Assembly: GCF_000316665.1 (NCBI RefSeq)
Contig: NC_019678.1
Coordinates: 5,642,001-5,706,000, forward strand
Direction of reading: 5' to 3'
From: Rivularia sp. PCC 7116
Lineage (GTDB): Bacteria; Cyanobacteriota; Cyanobacteriia; Cyanobacteriales; Nostocaceae
DNA: 64,000 nt
Below, in pieces: positions 1-8,698 of the stretch (within the stretch, counting starts at the first letter, position 1; every line of letters starts with the position of its first letter). A program made the position numbers and the translations under genes. Below the pieces are notes generated by a model, which worked only from the letters and a program-made list of their open reading frames with translations, made no database searches and was not told the origin of the DNA.

Positions 1-311
1 CAACTTTAATCAAAAAGATTACTATATCTGGCTTAGAATATCATTTATCAGTAAAACTCAGAAGCAATAATCAAAATAGAATTTGGCGATTTGAATTAAG
101 AAGAGCCACCGTAGGAGAAATGATTCCCGTCGGCGTAAAATTAATGCTATTAACCGAAGACTTGCAGCCATTCGACGGCAACCAAGCCCAAGCCAAAAAA
201 CCCGTAGAAAGAATTTATGTAGATGTAGCCTTGGGTGGAGAAGAAGAAGCTTTGGTATGGAAGACAGAACCCGTATCCGATGATTATGAATATGAAACTT
301 TGTATTTGTAG
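1..311 (+). CDS. C-terminal part of a hypothetical protein, possibly DUF1822 family
   Basis: An open frame runs from base 3 to the TAG at 309-311, so only about 102 C-terminal residues are present and the start lies outside the window. The frame is rich in charged and aromatic residues, with an alternating hydrophobic pattern that suggests a beta sandwich, and ends in an acidic Tyr/Glu-rich tail. The style (a strand segment followed by a piece reading L-M-L-L-T-E) resembles the C-terminus of the cyanobacterial DUF1822 proteins, whose function is unknown. That assignment is by memory of the family and weak. An ATG at 120 is internal to the frame and is not a convincing start. Confidence 0.5.
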   Translation, partial: TLIKKITISGLEYHLSVKLRSNNQNRIWRFELRRATVGEMIPVGVKLMLLTEDLQPFDGNQAQAKKPVERIYVDVALGGEEEALVWKTEPVSDDYEYETLYL

Positions 312-375
312 GAGTTGGTTTTGCTAAGAAATTAAAGGCGGGCAGGGATGCCCGCACCACAAGAGTAATTTGTAG

Positions 376-578
376 GTTGGGTTACGTCTAACCCAACATT
401 GCATCGTCGGTATTTTTAAATATCTATCCACAATTACTGCTTTATTCTTTATAAATTAAATCTCTTTTTATTGTTACTGATATTATTTCTGTTTGCATCT
501 GAATTATTTAAACTTCCTTTTTCTCAGCGCTCTCTCCGCTTTAAATGTAGGGTGTGTTGTCACCGAGTGCAACGCACC
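376..578. repeat. Two short palindromic repeats in the 312-807 gene-free stretch
   Basis: Bases 376-397 form a hairpin with 9-bp arms (GTTGGGTTA / TAACCCAAC). Bases 551-578 form another with arms GGTGTGTTG / CAACGCACC. Both resemble palindromes dispersed between cyanobacterial genes and the second belongs to the GGTG.../...CACC family seen at 12044, 12745-13387, 42195 and 49033. I see no gene in the rest of 312-807; it is AT-rich and broken by stops in all frames. Confidence 0.55.
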
Positions 579-807
579 ATTACTCGTTATGAAAAATAAG
601 TTTTAACTCAGCAAGACAAATCTGTCAAAACACTATAGTAACCCGTATTATATTCTCTTCTTTTTTGTTCAATATTTTCACCTGCTCTAACATAAATAGG
701 TTTATAATTTCCATCTTGAGCATCGTATACCACAATTATATGAATTGCTTTTTGCAGTTACAGGATAAAAGCCGATGGCGAATTCAAATTAAAATATATG
801 AGTTGAA

Positions 808-1737
808 CTAAATTCTATTCCAACAATCTTGATTGTTAAATATAGAAGGATTCCAAGAAAAAGAAACATACGTTATAAATATATCTGTATCAGTTGATGT
901 AAGATAATCTGAATCATATTCTAGTTTATAATTATTATCAAATGTTTTTCTTAAAAACTTGTTAGATATTTGTTTGGATATTTTAAAAAATTTTGCTTCT
1001 TCTTTTTGCATGTTTTCATAAATGGATAAAGCATGTTTTTCACTATCGGAAAAACATTGTGTAGACCCTTTTTTAATAACATATGTTACTGTCTTATTTT
1101 CACTATTTTTTAAATTATTTATATTAATTTGATTTTCTAAATAAAATATTCTTAGATAAAAAAATAGTTCTGCATTTTCAAAACAAAAATTTATATCCTT
1201 TTTTTGTTTTAACAATTTATAGCAATAAGTTTCTAGTATAGAAGCTATAAATCCTTTAGTACATATACTTTTTATCTTTCTATATGGATTAATGATTGTA
1301 AATATATTTGTACTTATGTTACTATGTTTATTTAGATATTCAAAACATTTATTTCTAGCTTTTTTAAAATCAGCTATAGATTCTTTTATTTTTTGTTCGG
1401 GAACATCCGTATTTTTAACTTCAAATCTTAAAGTTTGTAATCCTGATTCAATCAGACTATTAATTTCTTCATAAATTTCATTTTGTGGATTAATTTTACT
1501 AAAAGGAGCTAGTATTAATCTACTTATTCTATAACCGGCTTTGACTTTATTTTTATTTTTGTTACCTTCAAAGGCAAAGTCAAAATATACGTCTAATAAC
1601 TTTCCTAACAGATTTAGAATAATATCAATATTTATTAAATTCTTTTCTTTAAACTCGATTTTACTTTTTCTATTATCTTTGTTTGAAAATAAATTTTCAA
1701 TAGATTCCATAACCTCCATAAAAGCTTCGTGTTTCAT
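808..1737 (-). CDS. Hypothetical protein, AT-rich orphan
   Basis: A 309-residue protein I do not recognise. It is very rich in Lys, Asn, Ile and Phe, has no signal peptide or transmembrane segment that I can see, and is probably largely helical in its first two thirds. The middle has a Cys-containing helix-rich stretch (around residues 165-200). The codon choice is far more AT-rich than in the neighbouring GMC oxidoreductase, which fits a recently acquired gene. It starts at ATG 1737 and is isolated: the upstream neighbour on this strand is more than 330 bp away, with a MITE-like element between. No function is proposed. Confidence 0.6.
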   Translation of the reverse strand: MKHEAFMEVMESIENLFSNKDNRKSKIEFKEKNLINIDIILNLLGKLLDVYFDFAFEGNKNKNKVKAGYRISRLILAPFSKINPQNEIYEEINSLIESGLQTLRFEVKNTDVPEQKIKESIADFKKARNKCFEYLNKHSNISTNIFTIINPYRKIKSICTKGFIASILETYCYKLLKQKKDINFCFENAELFFYLRIFYLENQININNLKNSENKTVTYVIKKGSTQCFSDSEKHALSIYENMQKEEAKFFKISKQISNKFLRKTFDNNYKLEYDSDYLTSTDTDIFITYVSFSWNPSIFNNQDCWNRI

Positions 1738-1860
1738 AATATTTTTCAGGGACTACTAAATTTTTAAGGTATAAAATTACATAGTGTATATTCTCATAAC
1801 TATATTAGAATTTAGAAGCTTTTTAAATACAATTAAAAAAACAAAAAACAAAAAACTATC

Positions 1861-1953
1861 TGGCGTTGCATAAATGTGGGATGAACTAGCGTCTAAAACT
1901 ATTAATATTCCGCTCAAAATATAGCTAAATCATCCCATGATTAAGCAACACCA
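1861..1953. mobile_element. MITE-like element (93 bp) with imperfect terminal inverted repeats
   Basis: The left end begins TGGCGTTGCATAA and the right end, read on the other strand, begins TGGTGTTGCTTAA. The match continues inward with GGGATGA and a TAG (left 1878-1889, right 1925-1937 on the complement). The interior is too short to code. The ends share GGCGTTGC with the larger element at 35091-35233, so both may be mobilised by the same transposase family. No transposase of this kind is in the window. It lies between the AT-rich orphan gene and the GMC oxidoreductase gene. Confidence 0.6.
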
Positions 1954-2073
1954 AGTCCGATTAATTACTTACTATATAACTCAGGGCAAATAAATTGTTT
2001 TTACCAATTACCAATTACCAACTACCAACACCCACAGATATAATAAGCGTTTCACCGGACATGATATTACTCC

Positions 2074-3633
2074 TTAATAATCGCGTTTGCGGTATCTGTT
2101 AAGAAATCTATCCAGATTACGCTCCGCTAAAGCCGCGATGGTAAGGGAAGGGTTGGTACAGGCTGTAGAACCTGGAATAAAAGCACCATCAACGACAAAC
2201 AAATTACGATAACCGCGAACTCGTCCATAAGGACTGCATACAGCGCCAATTGTTGCACCACCAAGGGGATGAGCGGTAATGCTAGCATCTGGTTCAACAG
2301 CTAAAGTTGTGCCGTTAGCTTGGTTTAGCCGTTGGAAAAAATCTAAATTAGCCTTTTTAATTTTCTGATTGTTAGCAGAGTTCTGAGGCCAAACTAAATC
2401 GGCTGTTTTGGTAGAAGCATTATAGTTTAAAGAACCCTCCGGCTTGGTAATAGCAAGACTCACACCAGTATAAACGCCTTCAGGAACATTAGGAAAAGGT
2501 ATTTGTTCAAATACCAAAGGGGCTATAGGGTTGTCGAAGTCCTCAATTACTGTAGCCGCAGGTCCCCCCTTTGTAGGATTGGTTTGCATTGAAGTAAGAA
2601 CAGAAGCAAGTATATCTCCATTAGTCCCCCATCTTTTTCCTACTTGGTTATTAATACGGCGCAATTTTCCATTATTTTTAGCACGTAATAAAAGTTCTGT
2701 GGTTCCAATAGAACCAGCTGCTAAAAATAGATATTTACAAACAATAGTTTTTTTCTCAACTACATTTCCTTGCTCGTCGATTTTATTGCTTCTGATGCGA
2801 AAACGTCCGCGACTTGCTTCTTCTATGTCAATAACGACATGCAGAGGTCGTATCTCAACGAAGCCAGTAGCCTCAGCCATCGAAAGATAATTGCGGTCTA
2901 AGCTCTGTTTTGCTCCACTGTTGATGCCATAGTATACTTGACCGTCGATAGCAGAAGGAACTTTTGTTCCAGCAATCTCCTGCCGAACAATATCCCAATC
3001 CACATTCATATCAAGCTTGCGGGCTTTTAAATTAGCTTTCGCTGCTTGTTCCAAAACTATACGACTGGTTAAATAAAATGGACTTTGCAGGATATCATCG
3101 GGTATGGGGGAAGGTTTCAGAATCGAACGCACCCTTGGATAATAAACTCTATCGAGTTCTTCGTAATTTATGCTCCGAGAAAAAGCTCTATAAAAAAGTT
3201 CTTCAGTAGGCTGATAGGTTACTGCGTTATATACAAGGGAGCCACCACCTACCCCCGCTCCCCGCAAAACGTTAACCCCATCACCTTTCTTGATATCCAG
3301 AACTCCTGTGTATACATCAATAGGAGTTTCTCCAAATATGATTGTAGTTGGACTCAACCAAGTAGAACGACCATCGGGTTTATCATAGGTAGAAAAAGTA
3401 TCACCTGCCGTACTTATGGGCCATCGTCGTCCGCGCTCCAGTACAACCGTCTCAATCCCCGCTTCAGCAAGCCTTAAGGAAGCTACCGCTCCACCAAAAC
3501 CGCTACCAATAACCACAGCCTCTACACGTTCTTCCGAGCCTTCAGCAAAAGTCGCGATGTTGTAATAACCGATACTTGCAGTAGCCGCAAGAGTTGCTTG
3601 AAGGAACTGACGACGCTTAAATTTAGGATGCAT
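2074..3633 (-). CDS. GMC-family (cholesterol-oxidase-like) FAD oxidoreductase, Tat-exported
   Basis: A 519-residue flavoprotein oxidase or dehydrogenase acting on an alcohol. Seen in the sequence: an N-terminal twin-Arg stretch KRRQFLQ followed by a hydrophobic Ala/Thr segment (residues 6-25), which suggests Tat export to the periplasm; a dinucleotide-binding GSGFGG at 43-48 followed by an E-R-G end of the second strand; a Gly-rich loop RGAGVGGGS; and a C-terminal HPLGG plus NPSLT, where GMC enzymes carry the catalytic His and Asn. The length is normal for the cholesterol oxidase branch. The substrate cannot be read from sequence. It stands alone, about 670 bp downstream of the end of trpD on the same strand. 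Confidence 0.88.
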   Translation of the reverse strand: MHPKFKRRQFLQATLAATASIGYYNIATFAEGSEERVEAVVIGSGFGGAVASLRLAEAGIETVVLERGRRWPISTAGDTFSTYDKPDGRSTWLSPTTIIFGETPIDVYTGVLDIKKGDGVNVLRGAGVGGGSLVYNAVTYQPTEELFYRAFSRSINYEELDRVYYPRVRSILKPSPIPDDILQSPFYLTSRIVLEQAAKANLKARKLDMNVDWDIVRQEIAGTKVPSAIDGQVYYGINSGAKQSLDRNYLSMAEATGFVEIRPLHVVIDIEEASRGRFRIRSNKIDEQGNVVEKKTIVCKYLFLAAGSIGTTELLLRAKNNGKLRRINNQVGKRWGTNGDILASVLTSMQTNPTKGGPAATVIEDFDNPIAPLVFEQIPFPNVPEGVYTGVSLAITKPEGSLNYNASTKTADLVWPQNSANNQKIKKANLDFFQRLNQANGTTLAVEPDASITAHPLGGATIGAVCSPYGRVRGYRNLFVVDGAFIPGSTACTNPSLTIAALAERNLDRFLNRYRKRDY

Positions 3634-3982
3634 ATTTAATTTCCTGACTTACTTATTAATTGTTTTGATTGAATATTTGTTCCCATTAATTCTATGGGTA
3701 AAATTTTTGCTCAATTATGCAGTCTTAACTTAAAGTTTTTTGCAACGCTAAAATATATACTTAATAAGAGAATTTCACGTTTTAATTTTGTTGTCTTGCC
3801 AATTTGACATTTATTTACAATCAAAGCAAGCAAAGTAGTGTATCACAATAGATTTAGAAAAACATTTTAATTGGTATAAAAAAACAATAAAATAAAGACG
3901 TTGTCCTATAACGTCTCTACATAATTTCGGAATCTATTATTTAACTAACTGGGAACATCCCGATTTTGAACAAATATTTTAC

Positions 3983-4255
3983 CCGACACCCTGCAAGGGT
4001 GCGGCTATATGAACGAAGCCCCTGAGCCGCACTTCGTGAACGGGTATCTCTCTTCGAGAGACGCTTCGCTAACGCGCTTTTTGGGGGAACGCCACTTGCT
4101 ACAACGCGGGAAACCCGCGCAACGCAGTGGCTCCGGAAACCGACACCCCCTTGCCTTGTCTCACCACCTTTGTGGGCTACTAAGATTCTTAGCCCACGCA
4201 GGTGGGCTTTGTAATATTAGCCCCAGACTTATAGTCTGCGGGCTTTTTGCCGCCA
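3983..4255. repeat. Compound palindromic repeat block downstream of trpD
   Basis: The 3634-4299 stretch has no gene. Its 3' half is a chain of hairpins: ACCCTGCAAGGGT near 3990, a palindrome near 4089-4134 with arms GCCACT/AGTGGC and an inner CGGG AAA CCCG, a GTGGGCT/AGCCCAC pair at 4162-4207, and a final CCCCAGACTTATAGTCTGCGGG hairpin followed by five Ts. The 4089-4134 unit is nearly identical to the 45-bp insertion inside trpD at 5077-5121. The final modules match blocks at 9609-9735 and 47854-47991. The T-run suggests it may also end transcription. Confidence 0.7.
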
Positions 4256-4299
4256 TTGGGATGCTCCCGAAACTGCTGCTACATGTTAAATTCAATCAG

Positions 4300-5412
4300 C
4301 TATTTCAAAAACCTTGCCAATTCTTGCAACTTCCGCCAAGGTTCCCCATCTTTCATCGCATCCTTAGCCATCAAGACAGCATCAGCAAAAGTTTGTAAAT
4401 AATCACCAGTATCTGCAACGGCTTCACCCACATATAATGCTAAAGCAGCATTCAAAGCCACAACATCTTGCTGTTGTTGGGTACCTTTACCTTGTAAGAC
4501 TGCTTTAAGTATGGTTGCATTCTCTTGAACTTCTCCACCTTTTATGCTGCTAATCGGTGCTGGAGTAATACCCAATTGTTCGGGATCTAATTCTAATATT
4601 TGTATTTTCCCGTTTGATAATACTGCTAAATCTGTTTTATCTCCTAAGCCAGCTTCATCTAATTTTTCCCTTCCGTGGAGTGTAATAGCACGACGAGTTC
4701 CTAGTTGATTAAGAACTCGGGCAAAAGTTTCTATCAAAACCGGACTATTAACTCCGATAACTTGCCCTGTAGGTTTGAGAGGATTGAGTAAAGGACCTAG
4801 TAAATTAAATACAGTACGGACTTTGAGAGTTTTTCGTAAAGGTGCAATTTTCTTGAGGGCTGGATGCCAATCCGGTGCAAACAAAAAGGTGATTCCTACC
4901 GATTCTAAAGCAGCTTGAGTTTTTTGAGTATCGGCTTTGAGATTAACGCCCAAGCCTTCCAAAACATCAGCAGAACCAGTTTTACCAGAAGAAGAACGAT
5001 TGCCATGCTTTGCTACCTTCACTCCACAAGCAGCCGTGACAAAAGCGACTGCTGTAGAAATATTGAAAGTAGAAGCACGCCACTTGCTACAACGGAGGGA
5101 ACCTCCGCAACGCAGTGGCTCCCCATCTCCACCAGTTCCGCAGGTATCAATAAAAGGTAAATTTCCGACAATATTTTCACGATTCGGTTTTACCGATTGA
5201 GAATGTAAAATCTCCACCATTCCCAACAATTCCTCAGCAGAAACTCCCTTAGCTTGAATAGCTGAAAGAATAGCACCAGACAACACATCCGGAATACTTT
5301 CCGTCAGCCAACCTTGCATTAAATCCGAAGCTTGAGAAACTTCCAGAGATTCACCAGAAAGTAATTGTTGCAAAATTGCAGACCAATTTTTAGTTAAGTT
5401 TGTAGTTTGCAT
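4300..5412 (-). CDS. trpD: Anthranilate phosphoribosyltransferase with an in-frame palindromic-repeat insertion
   Basis: TrpD transfers phosphoribose from PRPP to anthranilate in tryptophan synthesis. The family signature CGTGGDG is present at about residues 91-97 of the 370-residue protein, as are [14 protein letters not shown] and the [10 protein letters not shown] segment. Between GGDG and ASTFN, where relatives are continuous, there are 15 extra residues (E-P-L-R-C...K-W-R) encoded by a dispersed palindromic repeat. The insertion therefore lies in the PRPP-binding loop and could impair or alter the enzyme. I start at ATG 5412 (MQTTNLTKN); the frame stays open to an ATG at 5460, but those 16 residues are translated heptamer repeat. 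A second trpD elsewhere in the genome would be expected if this one is inactive. Confidence 0.9.
   Translation of the reverse strand: MQTTNLTKNWSAILQQLLSGESLEVSQASDLMQGWLTESIPDVLSGAILSAIQAKGVSAEELLGMVEILHSQSVKPNRENIVGNLPFIDTCGTGGDGEPLRCGGSLRCSKWRASTFNISTAVAFVTAACGVKVAKHGNRSSSGKTGSADVLEGLGVNLKADTQKTQAALESVGITFLFAPDWHPALKKIAPLRKTLKVRTVFNLLGPLLNPLKPTGQVIGVNSPVLIETFARVLNQLGTRRAITLHGREKLDEAGLGDKTDLAVLSNGKIQILELDPEQLGITPAPISSIKGGEVQENATILKAVLQGKGTQQQQDVVALNAALALYVGEAVADTGDYLQTFADAVLMAKDAMKDGEPWRKLQELARFLK
5077..5121. repeat. 45-bp palindromic repeat inserted in frame inside trpD
   Basis: The segment reads CGCCACTTGCTACAACGGAG followed by GGAACCTCCGCAACGCAGTGGCTC, a palindrome with outer arms GCCACT/AGTGGC and inner arms CGGAGG/CCTCCG. 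An intergenic relative lies at 4089-4134 with the same arms and only the inner loop changed. Forty-five bases keep the trpD frame open and add exactly 15 residues. This resembles the protein-coding palindromic elements described for Rickettsia, but in a cyanobacterial gene. Confidence 0.85.
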
Positions 5413-5510
5413 AATTAGATTAAATTGGGAATTGGGAATTGGGAATTGGGCATGGGGCATGGGGAATTGGTAATTGGTAATTGGGAATAATTGTTTATTC
5501 TCCCCCCTCT
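5413..5510. repeat. Short tandem heptamer repeats upstream of trpD
   Basis: Tandem copies of (G)GGAATTG and related units, mixed with GGCATGG units, fill the gap between the trpD start and the porin stop. Such short tandemly repeated sequences are typical of heterocystous cyanobacteria. They explain the spurious extended reading frame upstream of the trpD ATG. Confidence 0.8.
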
Positions 5511-5519
5511 ACCCCCTCT

Positions 5520-7127
5520 CTAAAACGAAAAAGTAGTCCTCACCGTCCCGGTATAAATCGTTCCGTTTTCATTTTGATTGGCAGCGTTATCAATTATTTG
5601 CAGAGTGGGGGTAATTTGTACGTTTCTGCTAATTGGATAGTTGTAAAATGCTTCGTAATTTGTTTGGGTTGAATTGCCGATTTCGTTCGCGATAAAAGGC
5701 TGTCCCACTGCAACGCCAGCTAAAGCACCTCTGGTAAACAAGTCTCTAAATGCAACTCCAGCCATCCAATAATTCGGATTAATATCGCCAAAATTAGTAT
5801 TGTTGTAACTACTGTATCCGTAGCGTCCGAATATACCAACTTTTTTGGCAAGGGTAAATTCTAAGTTGGCTCCGATTGCGTCAAAACGGTTATCAAATAC
5901 TTCTCCACCGCTGTACTGTAAACGCAAAGCCAAATCCCTCGAAGGAGAAAATTCTACTTCTACTATACCTTGATAATTATCCCCAAATAAACCGCGTCCT
6001 CCTCCACTGGGAGCATTGGGAATATTGGGATTGGGAGCATCGTACAATACATTAATGAAAGGTGCATTACCGATAATTATTCCCTCGTCGCCGGGATTTG
6101 CTGCATCTGTTGCGGTATAGGCTGCTCGGATGGCGAAAGGTCCCCGCTTCGAGGGTTTCCAGTCAATTACTGCACCTGCGCTGGGAAACTCAATGGGGAA
6201 CATTACATAGTTATTGACAAAAGCTTGAGTACTAAAGTCGCGGAAGCTGAGTTTGGCATAACTGTTAAAGTCTACAAAATCGGCTGCCCGCATATTTGGG
6301 CCGATAGTAACTGCTAAATTTTGACTGGGTTTAAAAGTGTAATAAAGTCTGGAAAGTTCAATATCTCTATCTGTAGGGGGATTGATAGAATAGTCTAAAG
6401 CACTTCCAAAAGATGGTTCTAAGAAACCTGCGGCATTATCTCTACCACCGTCAGGTTGACCGTTTGGCCCTAATATACCGCTTCCAGTTTCTAAGCGAAG
6501 TTTTAATAAGTCGCTTTTATTAAAGCTGGTATCCAAATCGATGCCAGCCCTGAATATCATCGTAGCATTCGGGTCGTCGTTAGCAACTGTTCTCCCAGTA
6601 GCATCAATAATACTGTCTCCATCAAAACCACCACCGTTAAGAGCAAATATTGCTTGTCCCCTTAATTTAGTAGTTGTAGAAAACTGATTTGCTTCTATTT
6701 CCGCAGTACGTGCTTCTAAAGTATCTACCCTACCGCGTAAAGTCGCTAATTCAGCACTAAAATTTTCTTGCAACCTCTGCAAAACTTCCAAATCTTCCCT
6801 ACTAACCGCATCAGCTGTAGCAGTAGCAATCAACTCGTTAACTCGATCCAAACAAGCATTAAGTCCCGCAGCAAATTCATAACGAGTCATAGCCCGATTT
6901 CCGCGAAAAGTACCGTTGGGATATCCAGCAATACAACCATACCGCTCAACCAAAGACTGCAAAGCTTGAAAAGCCCAATCAGTTGGTTGAACATCACTTA
7001 ATTGATTGACATTTGTAACCTGACTCATGCCAGAATTTTCTTCTACCTCTGCTTTAGCGGGGGATATTGTTAACAGAAAATAAGTAGTAAACGGTAGTAA
7101 AAATAGAAATTTGAAATTTTTAATCAT
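5520..7127 (-). CDS. SLH-domain OprB-type (iron uptake) porin
   Basis: A 535-residue outer-membrane porin of the cyanobacterial type. It has a Lys-rich N-terminus followed by a hydrophobic segment and an Ala-X-Ala cleavage site near residue 26; an SLH domain at about 45-110 (V-Q-P-T-D-W-A ... Y-P-N-G-T-F-R-G ... R-Y-E-F-A-A-G-L-N), which binds the cell wall; a coiled coil at about 110-150; and then a beta-barrel of alternating strands ending in Thr-Phe-Ser-Phe, as outer-membrane proteins usually end in Phe. This family is annotated as iron uptake porin because some members transport iron. Its place between trpD and trpB on the same strand is unusual; whether it is cotranscribed with them is unknown. 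Confidence 0.92.
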   Translation of the reverse strand: MIKNFKFLFLLPFTTYFLLTISPAKAEVEENSGMSQVTNVNQLSDVQPTDWAFQALQSLVERYGCIAGYPNGTFRGNRAMTRYEFAAGLNACLDRVNELIATATADAVSREDLEVLQRLQENFSAELATLRGRVDTLEARTAEIEANQFSTTTKLRGQAIFALNGGGFDGDSIIDATGRTVANDDPNATMIFRAGIDLDTSFNKSDLLKLRLETGSGILGPNGQPDGGRDNAAGFLEPSFGSALDYSINPPTDRDIELSRLYYTFKPSQNLAVTIGPNMRAADFVDFNSYAKLSFRDFSTQAFVNNYVMFPIEFPSAGAVIDWKPSKRGPFAIRAAYTATDAANPGDEGIIIGNAPFINVLYDAPNPNIPNAPSGGGRGLFGDNYQGIVEVEFSPSRDLALRLQYSGGEVFDNRFDAIGANLEFTLAKKVGIFGRYGYSSYNNTNFGDINPNYWMAGVAFRDLFTRGALAGVAVGQPFIANEIGNSTQTNYEAFYNYPISRNVQITPTLQIIDNAANQNENGTIYTGTVRTTFSF

Positions 7128-7136
7128 TTTTCAAAA

Positions 7137-7257
7137 TTGGTAATTGGTAATTGGTAATTGGTAATTGGTAATTGGTAATGGGTAATGGGTAATTGGTAAT
7201 TGGTAATTGGTAATGGGTAATTGGTAATGGGTAATTGGTAATGGGTAATTGGTAATG
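7137..7257. repeat. Long heptamer tandem repeat array (GGTAATT/GGGTAAT)
   Basis: About 16 head-to-tail copies of GGTAATT with GGGTAAT variants lie between the porin start and trpB. A reading frame across it translates only as repeated P-I-T-N-Y-Q-L and is not a gene. The array abuts the porin ATG, so it replaces any normal 5' leader there. Confidence 0.88.
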
Positions 7258-7369
7258 AACTGGTTCCCAGTCTCAGGCTGGGAATCCCTACTCAGAGGCT
7301 CTGCCTCCAAATTAGCTGGGAGGCAGAGCCTCCCAATCTGCATTACAAGGCAGAGCCTTGTCACGAGAT
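7258..7369. repeat. Palindromic repeat downstream of trpB
   Basis: Inverted pairs such as TTCCCAG/CTGGGAA, GAGGCTCTGCCTCC/GGAGGCAGAGCCTC and AAGGCAGAGCCTT make a chain of hairpins that ends next to the trpB stop. A close relative is at 40722-40831, with the same GGCAGAGCCT core and final ACGAGA. It may act as a terminator for the minus-strand trpB transcript. Confidence 0.75.
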
Positions 7370-8584
7370 TCACTGCAACAACTTCACAACCGTCTGCACA
7401 TCTTTATCTCCCCTACCGGAACAGTTGATCGCAATCCGAGGACTACCGCTCAACTGGGGACAAAGTGTTTCTAAATAAGCGATCGCATGAGATGTTTCTA
7501 AAGCGGGAATAATCCCTTCTAATTTGGATATCAACTGAAATGCGTCTAAAGCTTGTTTGTCTGTGACGCTGTAATATTCAGCACGATTGATATCTTTAAA
7601 ATAGCTGTGTTCCGGGCCAACACCGGGATAATCTAAACCAGCGCTAACAGAGTAAGGCTCGATAATCTGTCCATCTCCATCCTGTAAAACGAAACTCATT
7701 GCTCCATGTAAAACACCGATTCTTCCATGTGTCAAAGTTGCAGCATGTTTATCAGTATCAACTCCTTCACCAGCAGCTTCTACACCGATTAACCGTACCG
7801 ATTTTTCGTTAACAAATTCATGGAATAATCCCATTGCATTAGAACCACCACCAACGCAAGCCAGTAAAATATCGGGCAATCCACCCCATTTTTCCTCAGC
7901 CTGAGCGCGAGTTTCCTTACCGATTATCGCTTGGAAATCGCGGACAATCATCGGATAAGGATGTGGTCCAGCAACCGAGCCTAAAATGTAGTGAGTATTT
8001 TCAACATTAGTAACCCAATCCCGAATTGCTTCAGAGGTCGCATCTTTGAGTGTACCAGTTCCCGCTTCCACCGGACGAACTTCCGCACCCATCAACCGCA
8101 TCCGGAATACATTCAGGGCTTGTCGTTCCATATCGTGAACGCCCATATAAATTATGCATTCTAAACCAAAACGAGCGCATACAGTCGCAGTTGCAACACC
8201 GTGTTGTCCAGCTCCAGTTTCGGCAATTATTCTTTGTTTACCCATGCGTTTGGCAAGTAAAACCTGACCCAAAGCATTATTAATTTTATGAGCGCCAGTA
8301 TGATTTAAATCTTCACGCTTTAAGTAAATCTGCGCTCCCGTACCATCGGGACGAGCATAATATTGAGTAAGTCTTTCGGCAAAATAAAGTGGAGTTGCAC
8401 GTCCGACATAATCCTTTAATAATCCTTGAAGTTCCTTTTGAAAATCTGGGTCATTACGATACTTTTGATAAGCCGTTTCCAATTCAGTTAGAGCGGGCAT
8501 TAAAGTTTCAGGAACGTACTTTCCACCGAATTTTCCAAATCTTCCGAGAGCATCTGGTGTTGTTTTTTGAGTTGTTAGTAACAT
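7370..8584 (-). CDS. trpB: Tryptophan synthase beta chain
   Basis: TrpB condenses indole with serine using PLP. The 404-residue protein has the family N-terminus ([15 protein letters not shown]), the PLP lysine in [15 protein letters not shown] (Lys100), the phosphate-binding G-G-G-S-N-A-M-G and the C-terminal N-C-S-G-R-G-D-K-D. Length and motifs are those of the standard TrpB1 type. It starts at ATG 8584. trpA lies 75 bp upstream on the same strand, so trpA-trpB may be one transcript; the gap is filled with repeats. A housekeeping trpB could also exist elsewhere, since this block looks like a set of extra aromatic genes. Confidence 0.96.
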   Translation of the reverse strand: MLLTTQKTTPDALGRFGKFGGKYVPETLMPALTELETAYQKYRNDPDFQKELQGLLKDYVGRATPLYFAERLTQYYARPDGTGAQIYLKREDLNHTGAHKINNALGQVLLAKRMGKQRIIAETGAGQHGVATATVCARFGLECIIYMGVHDMERQALNVFRMRLMGAEVRPVEAGTGTLKDATSEAIRDWVTNVENTHYILGSVAGPHPYPMIVRDFQAIIGKETRAQAEEKWGGLPDILLACVGGGSNAMGLFHEFVNEKSVRLIGVEAAGEGVDTDKHAATLTHGRIGVLHGAMSFVLQDGDGQIIEPYSVSAGLDYPGVGPEHSYFKDINRAEYYSVTDKQALDAFQLISKLEGIIPALETSHAIAYLETLCPQLSGSPRIAINCSGRGDKDVQTVVKLLQ

Positions 8585-8585
8585 G

Positions 8586-8698
8586 ATTTTGGTAATTGGG
8601 AATTGGTAATGGGGGAGAGAGGGGGGGAGAGAGGGGGGAGAGGGGGAGAATTTTGACCTTTAACCTTTAACCTTTAACCTTTGACCTTTGACCACTGA
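8586..8698. repeat. Tandem repeats between trpA and trpB, running into the trpA 3' end
   Basis: GGTAATTGGGAATT units, a GAGAGGGGG-rich stretch and six TTTAACC/TTTGACC heptamers run without a break from the trpB start to about 8698. The heptamers encode the last ten or so residues of TrpA. Confidence 0.8.

Noticed and set aside
372-385. NtcA-like site GTA-N8-TAC
   Set aside because: It lies in a dispersed palindrome, not in front of a gene with a suitable -10 box.
7137-7257. CRISPR array
   Set aside because: Units are 7 bp and directly adjacent without spacers; they are short tandem repeats of the cyanobacterial kind. No cas gene is present.
7131-7373. 80-residue minus-strand reading frame between porin and trpB
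   Set aside because: Most of it translates the GGTAATT tandem repeat; it is not protein-like.
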